Assembly: GCA_949298955.1 (NCBI GenBank)
Contig: CASFYQ010000003.1
Location: forward strand, 1-64,000
Reading direction: 5' to 3'
DNA: 64,000 bases
Source of the DNA: an uncultured Bacteroidales bacterium
GTDB lineage: Bacteria; Bacteroidota; Bacteroidia; Bacteroidales; Barnesiellaceae
This document shows, piece by piece, positions 8,282-17,023 of this stretch. A program made the translations under genes and the position numbers. The notes under the pieces were generated by a model that had not been told where the DNA came from, made no database searches, and saw only the letters and a program-made list of their open reading frames with translations. Each line of letters starts with the position of its first letter. The stretch's first letter is position 1.

Positions 8282-10621
8282 ATGGAAGAAAACTATAATA
8301 CCTCCGAAAGAAGAAACGACAGTGTCGATGTGTTGGGCTTGTGGCGGGCAGCTTGTAAAAAGTGGTATCTTTTTGCCGGTTCGGTATTTGTATGTTTGGC
8401 ATTAATTGGCGGTTATTTAATGATTGCTACACCGCAATATGAAATATTGGCCGATGTTTTGGTAAATGAAGACGAAAAGAGCGGTGGAGGAGGTCTCTCT
8501 TCGTTGGTGGGCGATATGACAGGAGGGGGATTCTCCTTGGACGGTATGATTGGCGGAGGTTCGGTAAACGATGAAATTCTGGTTATCTCGTCGCATACTC
8601 TCATTCGTGAGATGGTGCAGCGTCTCGAACTGAACAAGGTCTATACCGGTAAGAAAAACTTTTTTAACAAGGTAGAGTATTATGGCAACTCCCCCATCGA
8701 GGTCGATATACCCGAATCGATGCTCGATACCTTGACCTCGGGATTTGTGGTGAAGGTACAGGTCAAGAAGAATAGTAAGATTAAGGTCGTGATGAAGCGT
8801 GATTTCTTCGAAACGTTAGCCGAGACCGAGGCTGTTTCATTCCCTATAAAAATCGATTATGGCGAGGGTATAGTTATTGATACGACATCGTATTATAAAC
8901 CTGAAAAGAAATTGAACTTTGTAGCCCATATCAAAGGATATGATGCGCAAACCGAAATTCTTGGGAAACGTCTTGATATAGACCTGTCGGACAAGAAAGC
9001 CAATGGTATATCATTGGTTATTAGAGACTCCAACAAGAAACGAGGAAAAGATATACTCAATACGCTCATTGAGTGTTATAACGAAGATGCGGTGTTGAAT
9101 AAGAACCTGAAAGCACAGAATATGCTTTCGTTTATCGACGAGCGTCTGGTTACGGTAGAGGAGGAACTCCATGAGGCCGAGCGTGTTATTGAACAATACA
9201 AGCGAGAGAATGATTTGTCGGATATCGGTTCTGAGGCCAAAATCATTCTCGAGGCCAACAGCCAGTACCGCAAGCTGCTGCTCGAAGCCGAGACTCAGTA
9301 TTCGATTATCTCGATGGTGGACAGTTTCCTGAACAAGCCCGAGAACAAATATTCGCTGGTGCCTGTTACGACCGGTTTGCCCGACAAGGGGGCTGCCGAG
9401 GCCATCAACGAATACAATAAGCTGTTGTTGGAGCGTATGCGTCTGCTGCGCACGGCCAAAGACTCCAACCTGTCCCTGCTCACCCTCACGGCGCAAATCG
9501 ATGCCATGCGTGAGAATATATTGAACACGGTATCTAAAGCCAAGGAAAGTTCCGAGATAGCCCGGGCTGATTTGAAAAAGCAGGAGGTCGAGTTCAGAGA
9601 CAGGCTTCGCGGTTTCCCCGAACAGGAGCGTGCCTATATGGATATAAAGCGAAACCAGTTGATTAAAAACGAGCTGTATACTTTCTTGATGAAACGGCGT
9701 GAAGAGAATGCCATGACGCTGGCCTCGACCTCGCCCAAGTGCCGTATTGTCAATGCCGCATACAGCAAGACCAAGCCGGTGTCGCCCCAGTCGTTGCTGC
9801 TTTTGGTTATTGCTTTCGGTGCAGGCTTGGTGCTGCCCGTCATCTATCTCTATGGAAAAACCATCTTCACGGTTAAGTTTGCTTCGCGAAACGATTTGCG
9901 TCGCTTGACCAACTTGCCTGTTGCCGGCGAGATAGGGCACAATTCGTCGTCGGACTATCTGGTGATGAAAGAAGCCGGCTCTTCACCGGTTGCCGAGATG
10001 TTCCGCCTGTTGCGTTCCAACCTGCAATTCATTCTCCCGCAGGGAGACAAGCGGGTCTTGTTGGTAACTTCGTCCGAACCGGGTGAGGGTAAATCGTTTG
10101 TCAGTCTCAACCTGGCCTATTCGATAGCCATGACCGGCAAACGAACCGCCTTAATCGACCTCGATTTGCGCAGCCCGCAAATTGCCAACTATTTGGGATT
10201 GTCAACTCATGCAGGGCTGACCAATTATCTCATTGCCAAGAATGGAGACGATGCTGCCGCTCTGATTCAGCCACAGACCGAGTCGCTCGATGTTATCGCA
10301 GCCGGGCCGGTTCCACCCAATCCTTCGGAACTGCTGTTGTCTGCTAAGTTGGATTCTCTGATGAGCGACCTGAGGGAGAAATACGACTATATCATTATCG
10401 ATACCGCCCCGGTCGACCTGGTATCGGACACCTTCTCATTGACTCGTTTTGCCGACGCTACTCTCTATGTGTGTCGGGCCAACTATACGGCCAAGAACAG
10501 CGTGTTCAATGCGACGGATTATGCCGCAGAAGGCTCTTTGAAGAATGTCATCTTTGTATTGAACGACACGGAAATAAAACATATATACGGATATGCCGAG
10601 AAACACATGAGAAGAGGATAA
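8282..10621 (+). CDS. Wzc-like polysaccharide co-polymerase and tyrosine autokinase
   Basis: 779 residues. An N-terminal membrane helix (about 32-52) is followed by a periplasmic Wzz domain with long coiled coils (about 290-450) and a second helix near 505-530. The cytoplasmic BY-kinase has Walker A SSEPGEGKS near 600, Walker A' ALIDLDLRSP near 625 and Walker B YIIIDTAP near 704. It controls chain length and export with the Wza-like protein just upstream. The C-terminal tyrosine cluster is very short: only two Tyr in HIYGYAEKHMRRG, whereas many family members carry five or more. Followed after three bases by the polymerase gene. Confidence 0.93.
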   Translation: MEENYNTSERRNDSVDVLGLWRAACKKWYLFAGSVFVCLALIGGYLMIATPQYEILADVLVNEDEKSGGGGLSSLVGDMTGGGFSLDGMIGGGSVNDEILVISSHTLIREMVQRLELNKVYTGKKNFFNKVEYYGNSPIEVDIPESMLDTLTSGFVVKVQVKKNSKIKVVMKRDFFETLAETEAVSFPIKIDYGEGIVIDTTSYYKPEKKLNFVAHIKGYDAQTEILGKRLDIDLSDKKANGISLVIRDSNKKRGKDILNTLIECYNEDAVLNKNLKAQNMLSFIDERLVTVEEELHEAERVIEQYKRENDLSDIGSEAKIILEANSQYRKLLLEAETQYSIISMVDSFLNKPENKYSLVPVTTGLPDKGAAEAINEYNKLLLERMRLLRTAKDSNLSLLTLTAQIDAMRENILNTVSKAKESSEIARADLKKQEVEFRDRLRGFPEQERAYMDIKRNQLIKNELYTFLMKRREENAMTLASTSPKCRIVNAAYSKTKPVSPQSLLLLVIAFGAGLVLPVIYLYGKTIFTVKFASRNDLRRLTNLPVAGEIGHNSSSDYLVMKEAGSSPVAEMFRLLRSNLQFILPQGDKRVLLVTSSEPGEGKSFVSLNLAYSIAMTGKRTALIDLDLRSPQIANYLGLSTHAGLTNYLIAKNGDDAAALIQPQTESLDVIAAGPVPPNPSELLLSAKLDSLMSDLREKYDYIIIDTAPVDLVSDTFSLTRFADATLYVCRANYTAKNSVFNATDYAAEGSLKNVIFVLNDTEIKHIYGYAEKHMRRG

Positions 10622-10624
10622 GCA

Positions 10625-11860
10625 ATGGTTTCTTTGAATAAAATATTCTTTGGACTATTCTTCTTGATGCTCATCGTGGGCGTTTATACCTATCAGATGA
10701 TGTGGTTTAAAAGCTCCGATGAGCTCATAACTCTTTTGCTTGCACTCTTGTGCATGCTGGATATGTTGGGGAACCGGAACCATCAACGCTACAAGGGCTT
10801 GTTTCTTGTCGTTGGAATCATGCTCTTTTATGCATTGTATTCCCTCTTTTTCGTGCATTACAATACCTCCAAGGCGATCATGTACGATTTCTTTATACAG
10901 ATCAAACCCTTTATCGCCTTTTATGCAGCCTATTCCATGGGAGTGAGATTCGATGCTTCGCAGAAATTGTTTCTGAAACGGTTGTGTGTCGTTCTCAGTG
11001 TGGTAATGCTGCTGCTGATTCTCTCGGGATTGGGTGAAGATTTCTTTTTCCATGTAGCCTATTATGGTATTATCAGTACACTTTTCTTCTTGATTTACTA
11101 TTATTGTACCTATCAGAACCAGACGCGTAAGGATAAAATTATCATGCTGTTGATTCTTGCCGTGGGGCTTTTTAGCACGCGGTCGAAATTCTATGGCTTT
11201 TTTGTGGTTGCCTTGTTTATTCTCTTTTGGTATAAACCGGGCGTGTTGGCCAGAGTGAAGCTCAAGCAATGGATTACGATAATCCTGGTATTTTGTGCCG
11301 TATTGTGGGTGGCATGGGGAAAAATCAACTATTATTTTATCTCGTCGGGCCTTTTCTCGGGCGTTGAAGAAATGGACGATTCGTTTGCCCGTGCTGTGTT
11401 GTATGTGCGTAGCCCACAAGTTTTGAGCGATCATTTTTTTCTTGGGTCGGGGCTGGCCTCTTATGCGACCTTTTCTTCGGGAGAGGTCGGTTACTCAAGA
11501 CTCTATCCAGAATATGATATTGATGAAGTGTGGGGGTTAATGGAGGGCGATTGTCCGTTTGTATCCGATACTTTTTTCCCTGAATTGGTACAATTCGGTA
11601 TTGTGGGTATCATTTTATTTGTCTATTTCTGGATATGGATTTATAAAAAAATAAAACCTCGTGTCGCTATTTTTCAAGCAATAGAGTTATATAAAATAGC
11701 AGTTTTGATAGTTGTATTTCTCTTTATTGAATCGGTAGCAGGGAGCGTGTTTTTACAAGGTTCCGGTATAACCGTTATGATTTTGCTGGGATTTATCGTG
11801 AGGGACATATCGGTAATAAACGAGAAGGAACAAAGGCGTTTGTTGAATGGAACGAAGTAA
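10625..11860 (+). CDS. O-antigen polymerase/ligase-like membrane protein (Wzy candidate)
   Basis: 411 residues, mostly hydrophobic, with roughly ten membrane helices and one large loop around 250-310 (LYVRSPQVLSDHFFLGSGLA, YPEYDIDEVWGLMEGDCPF), the pattern of O-antigen ligase/polymerase proteins. Function as the repeat-unit polymerase is inferred from topology and from its place between the Wzc-like kinase and the flippase. Base composition is noticeably more AT-rich than the flanking genes, as usual for wzy. It overlaps the flippase gene by 14 bases. Confidence 0.78.
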   Translation: MVSLNKIFFGLFFLMLIVGVYTYQMMWFKSSDELITLLLALLCMLDMLGNRNHQRYKGLFLVVGIMLFYALYSLFFVHYNTSKAIMYDFFIQIKPFIAFYAAYSMGVRFDASQKLFLKRLCVVLSVVMLLLILSGLGEDFFFHVAYYGIISTLFFLIYYYCTYQNQTRKDKIIMLLILAVGLFSTRSKFYGFFVVALFILFWYKPGVLARVKLKQWITIILVFCAVLWVAWGKINYYFISSGLFSGVEEMDDSFARAVLYVRSPQVLSDHFFLGSGLASYATFSSGEVGYSRLYPEYDIDEVWGLMEGDCPFVSDTFFPELVQFGIVGIILFVYFWIWIYKKIKPRVAIFQAIELYKIAVLIVVFLFIESVAGSVFLQGSGITVMILLGFIVRDISVINEKEQRRLLNGTK

Positions 11861-13259
11861 AAAGTTTATAAAGGATATTTTTATTTATGCCATTGGGAAT
11901 TTGGGCTCCAAGTTGATAACTTTCCTATTAGTGCCTTTATATACCTATTTCATTTCGCCCGATGACTTTGGATATTACGATATTGTGCTTACACTCACAT
12001 TCCTGGCGATGGGGTTTATTACCTTCCAGTTGCGTGATGGCACTTTTCGTTTTTTGCTTGATAACGAAGATGAATACACCCGCAAAAGCGTAGTTTCGTT
12101 TTCGTATAAGCTACTGTCTCAATCGACCTTGGCTGTATTGATTATTGGTATTCTCTTTTCATTTTTTTATGAGATACGCGATTGGGGCTGGATTATCGCT
12201 TTTGTCATTGTTTTGTCCTTATACGAGGTAGAAATACAAATTGTAAGAGGGTTGGGGCAGAATAAACAGTTCGTTTTTGCGGGTATTCTTACGGCTTTTC
12301 AGATAGGATTGTATAGCCTCATTTTCGTGGCGTGGTTGCGCATGGGGATAGGGGGGATATTTTGTTCGAATATACTGGCCCGTTTGGTGACGATGGTAAT
12401 GGTCGAGACACAAACTCGAGTGTTCAAACGCTATTTTGTGTTAGGGTTCAAAGACAAGGGGGTGAATCGAGCTCTTCTGAAATATTCGCTTCCGTTGCTT
12501 CCCAATGCTGTCTGTTGGTGGCTTTTGGGTGGTTCCAGCCGGTTGTTTATCGAGCATTTTTTAGGGTTGGAGGCTAATGGCGTTTATGCGGTGGGAATTA
12601 AATTTTCTACCATACTCGAGACCTTTTCGGTCATTGTCTATCAGGCGTGGCAGGAGACCGCGATCAAACAGTATGGCGCTTCCGATCGGGCTGTATTTTT
12701 CTCTCGCATATTCAATACTTATTGCGTGATACTTACGGTGCTGGCTCTGATTTTTGTTTTTGTGTTGAAACTCAACTATTCGTGGCTAATCGATGCCCGT
12801 TATTTGGATAGCTTGCAATATCTCTATCCCATGTTCATATCGGTTATTTGCTTCGCATTGGCTGCATTCTACGACTTGGGTTATCAATGCTCCAAGCAGA
12901 CGGTTCGCAATCTTCCCGGTGTAATCATTACTACGATATTGAATTTGGTTATGAACTATTTCTTCATTCGTGTGCTGGGAATTTGGGGCATCGTACTCTC
13001 GTCGATACTTTCTTATCTGTTTATGTTGGGTTTCAGAATAATCGATACGTGGAAATTTTTCCCGGTAAGGGTCTCGCTGGAGATTATCTATCCAATTCTA
13101 TTCCTGCTGGGAGGAGCTTTAGTCTTTTATTTGGTCGACTCGCCTGTCGTGCAGATTGGGTATGTGGTTGTTGTCATCGTTTTGAGTTATTTCATACAGC
13201 CCAAAGATGTGAAAAATGAGATTGGTGAGAAGCTAAAAGGTATCATAAGAAAACATTGA
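11847..13259 (+). CDS. Oligosaccharide flippase (Wzx-like)
   Basis: 470 residues with about 12-14 membrane helices. The N-terminal FIKDIFIYAIGNLGSKLITF and the following FLLVPLYTYFISPDDFG are typical of polysaccharide-biosynthesis MATE-like flippases. It translocates lipid-linked repeat units across the inner membrane. The start lies 14 bases inside the polymerase gene, so the two are coupled. AT-rich like its upstream neighbour. Downstream lies the tandem promoter-repeat region and then a new set of glycosyltransferases. Confidence 0.9.
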   Translation: MERSKKFIKDIFIYAIGNLGSKLITFLLVPLYTYFISPDDFGYYDIVLTLTFLAMGFITFQLRDGTFRFLLDNEDEYTRKSVVSFSYKLLSQSTLAVLIIGILFSFFYEIRDWGWIIAFVIVLSLYEVEIQIVRGLGQNKQFVFAGILTAFQIGLYSLIFVAWLRMGIGGIFCSNILARLVTMVMVETQTRVFKRYFVLGFKDKGVNRALLKYSLPLLPNAVCWWLLGGSSRLFIEHFLGLEANGVYAVGIKFSTILETFSVIVYQAWQETAIKQYGASDRAVFFSRIFNTYCVILTVLALIFVFVLKLNYSWLIDARYLDSLQYLYPMFISVICFALAAFYDLGYQCSKQTVRNLPGVIITTILNLVMNYFFIRVLGIWGIVLSSILSYLFMLGFRIIDTWKFFPVRVSLEIIYPILFLLGGALVFYLVDSPVVQIGYVVVVIVLSYFIQPKDVKNEIGEKLKGIIRKH

Positions 13260-13325
13260 TATTTGTGAAAAGATAGACACGGATTTTGTAGAATTTGTAG
13301 AATCGATGACGAAAATACGTTTGGG

Positions 13326-13358
13326 TTTGACGTTATGTCCCCCCTTCACGTATCTTTG
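13326..13358 (+). promoter_or_regulatory. Promoter 1 of the tandem array
   Basis: TTTG at 13326-13329, 21 bases, TATCTTTG at 13351-13358: a consensus Bacteroidota promoter preceding the first repeat unit. Confidence 0.7.
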
Positions 13359-13414
13359 TTACACGAAGACAGGATACGGTTCGGGATAAAAAATATCTGA
13401 AACAAGTTTCGATA

Positions 13415-13446
13415 TTTTATTCTCCACTCACCTTTCGCTATCTTTG
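13415..13446 (+). promoter_or_regulatory. Promoter 2 of the tandem array
   Basis: TTTT at 13415-13418, 20 bases, TATCTTTG at 13439-13446. The -33 box differs from TTTG by one base. Confidence 0.6.
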
Positions 13447-13501
13447 TTACACGAAGACAGGATGCGGTCGGCATAGCCAAATTTGAAAACACATGTTTTC
13501 A

Positions 13502-13533
13502 TTTGTCTCTGCACTCACCTTTCACTATCTTTG
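13502..13533 (+). promoter_or_regulatory. Promoter 3 of the tandem array
   Basis: TTTG at 13502-13505, exactly 20 bases, TATCTTTG at 13526-13533. The -33 box lies in the right arm of the unit's inverted repeat. Confidence 0.75.
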
Positions 13534-13589
13534 TTACACGAAGACAGGATACGGTTCGGGATAAAAATATCTGAAACGATGTTTCGATA

Positions 13590-13621
13590 TTTTATTCTCC
13601 ACTCACCTTTCGCTATCTTTG
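13590..13621 (+). promoter_or_regulatory. Promoter 4 of the tandem array, nearest the glycosyltransferase gene
   Basis: TTTT at 13590-13593, 20 bases, TATCTTTG at 13614-13621, 23 bases before the ATG at 13644. This is the likely proximal promoter for the second half of the exopolysaccharide locus. Confidence 0.65.
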
Positions 13622-13643
13622 TATCTGTGAAATAAGAAGCCGT

Positions 13644-14756
13644 ATGAAAATCATAGTAATCAATCCCATACTTTTTACACCCGAAAAGGGTGTTATACCT
13701 TGCGTGCAAACCATTAAAGAGACGATGATTTATGATTTGTGTATGGCTTATCATCGAGCCGGACATGAGGTTACGTTGATTGCTGCGGCCGATTATGCTC
13801 CGGAGAAGAAAGTGGCGTATGAAATAGAGGTCGTTTTTTTGAAATCGATTTGTCATCGGGTATTTCAGCCGAGTGTATTCCCTTTTATGCCGGGGGTATG
13901 GAATTATCTGCACAAGCGGAGAAACGACGTCGATATGGTGCTGACGAGCGAAATATTCTCGACCCCTTCGTTGATGGCGGCACTCATTATGCCTCGTAAA
14001 ACAGTGATATGGCAAGAGTTGGGCGCTCACAATCGCAAAATGAAGACTTTGCCTTCTCGCTTTTGGTATAATTTCGTGGCTCGTTTCTTGATGCGTCGGG
14101 TGTGGGTAATACCCCGCTCATATGTAGCCCGACGTTTTATTTGCCGATATATGCCTCGAGTTGCCGAGCCTATAGGACATGGAATTGTGGTAGGCCAGGA
14201 GAATGGTCCGACGGTGAAGAAAAATCAGTTGCTTACGGTCGGACGTCTTTTTTGGGAGAAAAACGTGATTTCGGTCATTCGCAAGTTCGACGCTTTCCTG
14301 TCGAAATACCCGCAGTATGGCGACTATGTGCTGTATGTCGCGGGCGACGGTGTTTTGCGTGACGAGTATGCCCGGCAAATTGCTGATATGGGACGTGAGA
14401 AGCAGATTGTTCTGTTGGGGAAACTGCCTCATGAGGAGCTGTTTCGCTACTATCGAGAGTCGAAGGCCTCATTGTTCGACTCGTTGCGGGAACTCAACAT
14501 GCTGGCCCTTATGGAGTCGGTTGCATTGTCGACTCCGGTGGTGACCAACCGGGTGCCGTTCGATAGCGAAGTCGTCGAGAAGGAGCAGTTGGGCATTGCT
14601 CGGGATAATTGGAATGAAGACGATGTGGCACAAGTCATAGAAGAAAATGACCGTTTGGTGGCAAATTGTAAGAAGTATGCGCAATCGATTACGGTCGATG
14701 CCGTAGCGCAGCGCATCATTGCTTCATTTGAACAGGCATCAAAAGCTCGTAACTGA
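13644..14756 (+). CDS. Glycosyltransferase, GT4-like
   Basis: 370 residues, GT-B fold. The N-terminal domain starts MKIIVINPILFTPEKG; the C-terminal nucleotide-sugar domain shows LLTVGRLFWEKNVISV, YVAGDGVLRDEY and a divergent E-x7-E motif (ELNMLALME) near 280. It transfers a sugar to the growing repeat unit; donor unknown. It is the first gene after the array of four promoters, and two bases separate it from the acyltransferase gene, so it heads a second transcription unit in the locus. Confidence 0.88.
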   Translation: MKIIVINPILFTPEKGVIPCVQTIKETMIYDLCMAYHRAGHEVTLIAAADYAPEKKVAYEIEVVFLKSICHRVFQPSVFPFMPGVWNYLHKRRNDVDMVLTSEIFSTPSLMAALIMPRKTVIWQELGAHNRKMKTLPSRFWYNFVARFLMRRVWVIPRSYVARRFICRYMPRVAEPIGHGIVVGQENGPTVKKNQLLTVGRLFWEKNVISVIRKFDAFLSKYPQYGDYVLYVAGDGVLRDEYARQIADMGREKQIVLLGKLPHEELFRYYRESKASLFDSLRELNMLALMESVALSTPVVTNRVPFDSEVVEKEQLGIARDNWNEDDVAQVIEENDRLVANCKKYAQSITVDAVAQRIIASFEQASKARN

Positions 14757-14758
14757 TT

Positions 14759-15736
14759 ATGGAAAAGGCTCGGGACATTACTTTCGATATTGCCAAAGGC
14801 ATAGGTATCGTGCTGGTTGTCATCGGGCACTATGTCCCGGCCGAAGCACCCCACTGGTATATGGGTTTCGTGCGATTTGTTTATCATTTCCACATGCCCT
14901 TGTTCTTCATTATCGCCGGATTTTTTTATGACCGTTCCTCCCGGGAAGAGAGTTACCGCTCGTTTGTGTGGAACAAGTTCCAGCGGTTGATGATTCCCTA
15001 CTTTATCCTTTCGTGGGCCGTCATAGCAGCCAAAATGGGTATGGATGAGGTGTTGCATGTCGATCACCCGGTTACGGTTCACGCGCTGTATCGGATGTTC
15101 TATCTCCCCGAGGCAGGCTATTTCTTGTGGTTTGTCTACGTCATGTTCCTTATCTTCTGTATTGTGCCCCTTTTTAAACCGGGCAAGTGGTTGGCCATGC
15201 TTCTGCCCATCACGTTGGCCCTTGCTTTCTGGGATACGGCCCCCCAATATTTCTGTATCGGGCAGTTGTGTCGTAACTTTATTTTCTTTGCAGTGGGCAT
15301 GTGGGTGGCCCGAGAGGCGAGGGTAGAACGTGCGATGTATCGGGCACCTTTGCTTTGGCTGGTAATCACCGTGCTTCTGGCCTGGGTCTATACCCTGCTT
15401 CCGGAGGGCGGAGTCGGTATCCCGGCACTTTCGGTCGTTTTGGGCGTTACCGGCAGCTTTATGGTACTCTCGGTTTCGGCCTGGCTGTCGCGCCTGCAAG
15501 GGCCTCTGCCGGTGTGGCTGAGCGGTGCGGGAATGATGTCGATGACCATCTATCTTTTTCATACCTGGTTCATGGGGGCAGGAAAAGCGATTTTAATGCA
15601 CATATTGTCGACTGAAAATATAATAGAATTTGTACTTTCTGCGTTATTTATAATAGGAACGGGCATTGCTTGCCCCATTGTGTTGTACCGATGGGTGTGG
15701 GCAAAGAACAAGTTTACGGCTCGTATATTTAAGTAA
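14759..15736 (+). CDS. Acyltransferase family 3 (sugar O-acyltransferase)
   Basis: 325 residues, about ten membrane helices. The start (RDITFDIAKGIGIVLVVIGH) carries the family's conserved His after the first helix, and FVYHFHMPLFFIIAGFFY follows with the typical H-M-P-L-F-F-x-x-x-G-F. It most likely O-acetylates a sugar of the exopolysaccharide, altering antigenicity. It is tightly linked between two glycosyltransferase genes. Confidence 0.9.
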   Translation: MEKARDITFDIAKGIGIVLVVIGHYVPAEAPHWYMGFVRFVYHFHMPLFFIIAGFFYDRSSREESYRSFVWNKFQRLMIPYFILSWAVIAAKMGMDEVLHVDHPVTVHALYRMFYLPEAGYFLWFVYVMFLIFCIVPLFKPGKWLAMLLPITLALAFWDTAPQYFCIGQLCRNFIFFAVGMWVAREARVERAMYRAPLLWLVITVLLAWVYTLLPEGGVGIPALSVVLGVTGSFMVLSVSAWLSRLQGPLPVWLSGAGMMSMTIYLFHTWFMGAGKAILMHILSTENIIEFVLSALFIIGTGIACPIVLYRWVWAKNKFTARIFK

Positions 15737-15750
15737 CCTGAACGTCGCTC

Positions 15751-16968
15751 ATGAAACAGACACTACGCGTTTTACTGGTTAACAAATTCTATTATCCGCG
15801 AGGGGGAGATTGCATTTGCATGATCAATCTCGAAGCCTTGTTGCGTCGGTTGGGCTACGAGGTCGCGATTTATTCGATGGCCTATCCGCAGAATCTTCCC
15901 TGTGAGACAAGCCGTTATTTTGCCTCCGAGGTTTCCTTTGCGGGAGGCTTGGTTGACAAAGTGAAAGCGGCCAATCGGTTGTTTGGCGAGGGGGACGTCA
16001 AGCGCTCGTTCCAGCGGATACTCGACGATTTTCGTCCCGATATTGTCCATTTTCACAACATACACTCCTATCTGTCGCCTATCATTGTGAAGCTGGCGCA
16101 TGAGATGGGGTGCCGCACGGTGTGGACGTTGCACGATTATAAACTTTTGTGCCCGTCGTATAACTGCCTGTGCCATGGCGAGATTTGCGAGGCCTGTTTC
16201 ACCGACCGCACGCAAGTGCTGCGTCGCAAGTGTATGAAGGGGAGCCTCGTGGCCAGTGCCTTGGCCTATGGCGAAGCCTTGTGGTGGAATCGTAACAAAT
16301 TGCAGCACTGGGTCGACACCTTCGTATGCCCCAGTTCTTTCATGGCCCAGAAGATGAGGGCCTGTGGGTACGACTACACCAAGCTGGCCGTGGTCTGTAA
16401 CTTTATAGAGCAGGCCAAACTCGACTTTTTCAGCCAGGACGATGATCCGGAGCAGCCGGGCGGTGAGCCTTACTATTGCTATGTGGGGCGTCTTTCCGAA
16501 GAGAAAGGCATACGTCTGTTGCTCGAAGCAGCCCAAGCGTTGTCCTACCGGCTTTATGTGGCGGGCGACGGTCCGCTTGCCGGCGAGTTGCGCGAGAAAT
16601 ATGCTTCGGAAAAGGTTCGATTCATGGGGCATCTCTCGTCGAAGGAGGTTGTTCAACTGGTGAAACAAGCCTGCACGATGGTTGTTCCCTCGGTTTGGTA
16701 TGAAAATAATCCGTTGAGTGTCATCGAGTCGTTGTGTATGGGTACCCCTGTCGTGGGAGCCGAGGTAGGGGGTATCCCCGAACTGATACGCGACGGCGAC
16801 GGCCGACTCTTCCGCATGGGCGACAAGGACGAGCTGGTAGAAGCAGTCGAAGCTGTGATGTCGGTCGGCAATCTCAATCGGCAAGCCATCTCGGAGCGGG
16901 CACAGAAGCGTTTTTCGGAGGCGCGTTACTGGCAGGAGTTGAAGCGAGTCTACGGTATAGAGTCTTAA
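15751..16968 (+). CDS. Glycosyltransferase, GT4 family
   Basis: 405 residues, GT-B fold. The N-terminus (LLVNKFYYPRGGD) resembles polysaccharide GT4 enzymes; the C-terminal domain has YVGRLSEEKGIRLLLEAAQ, VAGDGPLAGEL and a clear E-x7-E motif ENNPLSVIE followed by GTPVVGAEVGGIPELI. The middle is cysteine-rich (CPSYNCLCHGEICEACF, then RRKCM), an insertion seen in a subset of this family and able to bind a metal. Its 3' end contains the -33 element of the radical SAM promoter or abuts it. Confidence 0.9.
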   Translation: MKQTLRVLLVNKFYYPRGGDCICMINLEALLRRLGYEVAIYSMAYPQNLPCETSRYFASEVSFAGGLVDKVKAANRLFGEGDVKRSFQRILDDFRPDIVHFHNIHSYLSPIIVKLAHEMGCRTVWTLHDYKLLCPSYNCLCHGEICEACFTDRTQVLRRKCMKGSLVASALAYGEALWWNRNKLQHWVDTFVCPSSFMAQKMRACGYDYTKLAVVCNFIEQAKLDFFSQDDDPEQPGGEPYYCYVGRLSEEKGIRLLLEAAQALSYRLYVAGDGPLAGELREKYASEKVRFMGHLSSKEVVQLVKQACTMVVPSVWYENNPLSVIESLCMGTPVVGAEVGGIPELIRDGDGRLFRMGDKDELVEAVEAVMSVGNLNRQAISERAQKRFSEARYWQELKRVYGIES

Positions 16969-16974
16969 ATATAG

Positions 16975-17005
16975 TTTGAAAGACCGGGGAAAAGATATAT
17001 CTTTG
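16975..17005 (+). promoter_or_regulatory. Internal promoter for the radical SAM gene
   Basis: TTTG at 16975-16978, 19 bases, TATCTTTG at 16998-17005: a consensus promoter placed between the GT4 stop (16968) and the ATG at 17024. It means the alternative TTG start at 16976 would lie inside the promoter, so 17024 is the better start. Confidence 0.7.
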
Positions 17006-17023
17006 TACGCTATTTGTAAAGAA

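Larger units (their letters stand above)
13351..13613 (+). repeat. Three tandem promoter-bearing repeat units of 87-88 bp
   Basis: Units start at 13351, 13439 and 13526, each opening with TATCTTTGTTACACGAAGAC, then GGATxCGG and TCGG, then an inverted repeat, then CACTCACCTTTC before the next TATCTTTG (13614). Units 1 and 3 are nearly identical (GAAAC/GTTTC palindrome); unit 2 has a different palindrome (GAAAAC/GTTTTC). Related copies lie at 894-986 and 56988-57128. The period equals the distance from one -7 box to the next. Bases 13260-13325 hold nothing recognisable. Confidence 0.9.

Noticed and set aside
13351..13613. Possible CRISPR array (regularly spaced repeats)
   Set aside because: Only three units of 88 bp with no unique spacers; units 1 and 3 are similar over their full length, and there are no cas genes. 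The period matches promoter-to-promoter distance instead.
13326..13643. Invertible (phase-variable) promoter
   Set aside because: The inverted repeats inside the units are short and imperfect and flank only a few bases, and no tyrosine or serine recombinase gene lies in the window.
16976..17023. Longer N-terminus for the radical SAM protein starting at a TTG
   Set aside because: The TTG overlaps the -33 box of a consensus promoter whose -7 box is at 16998-17005, so transcription begins after it.
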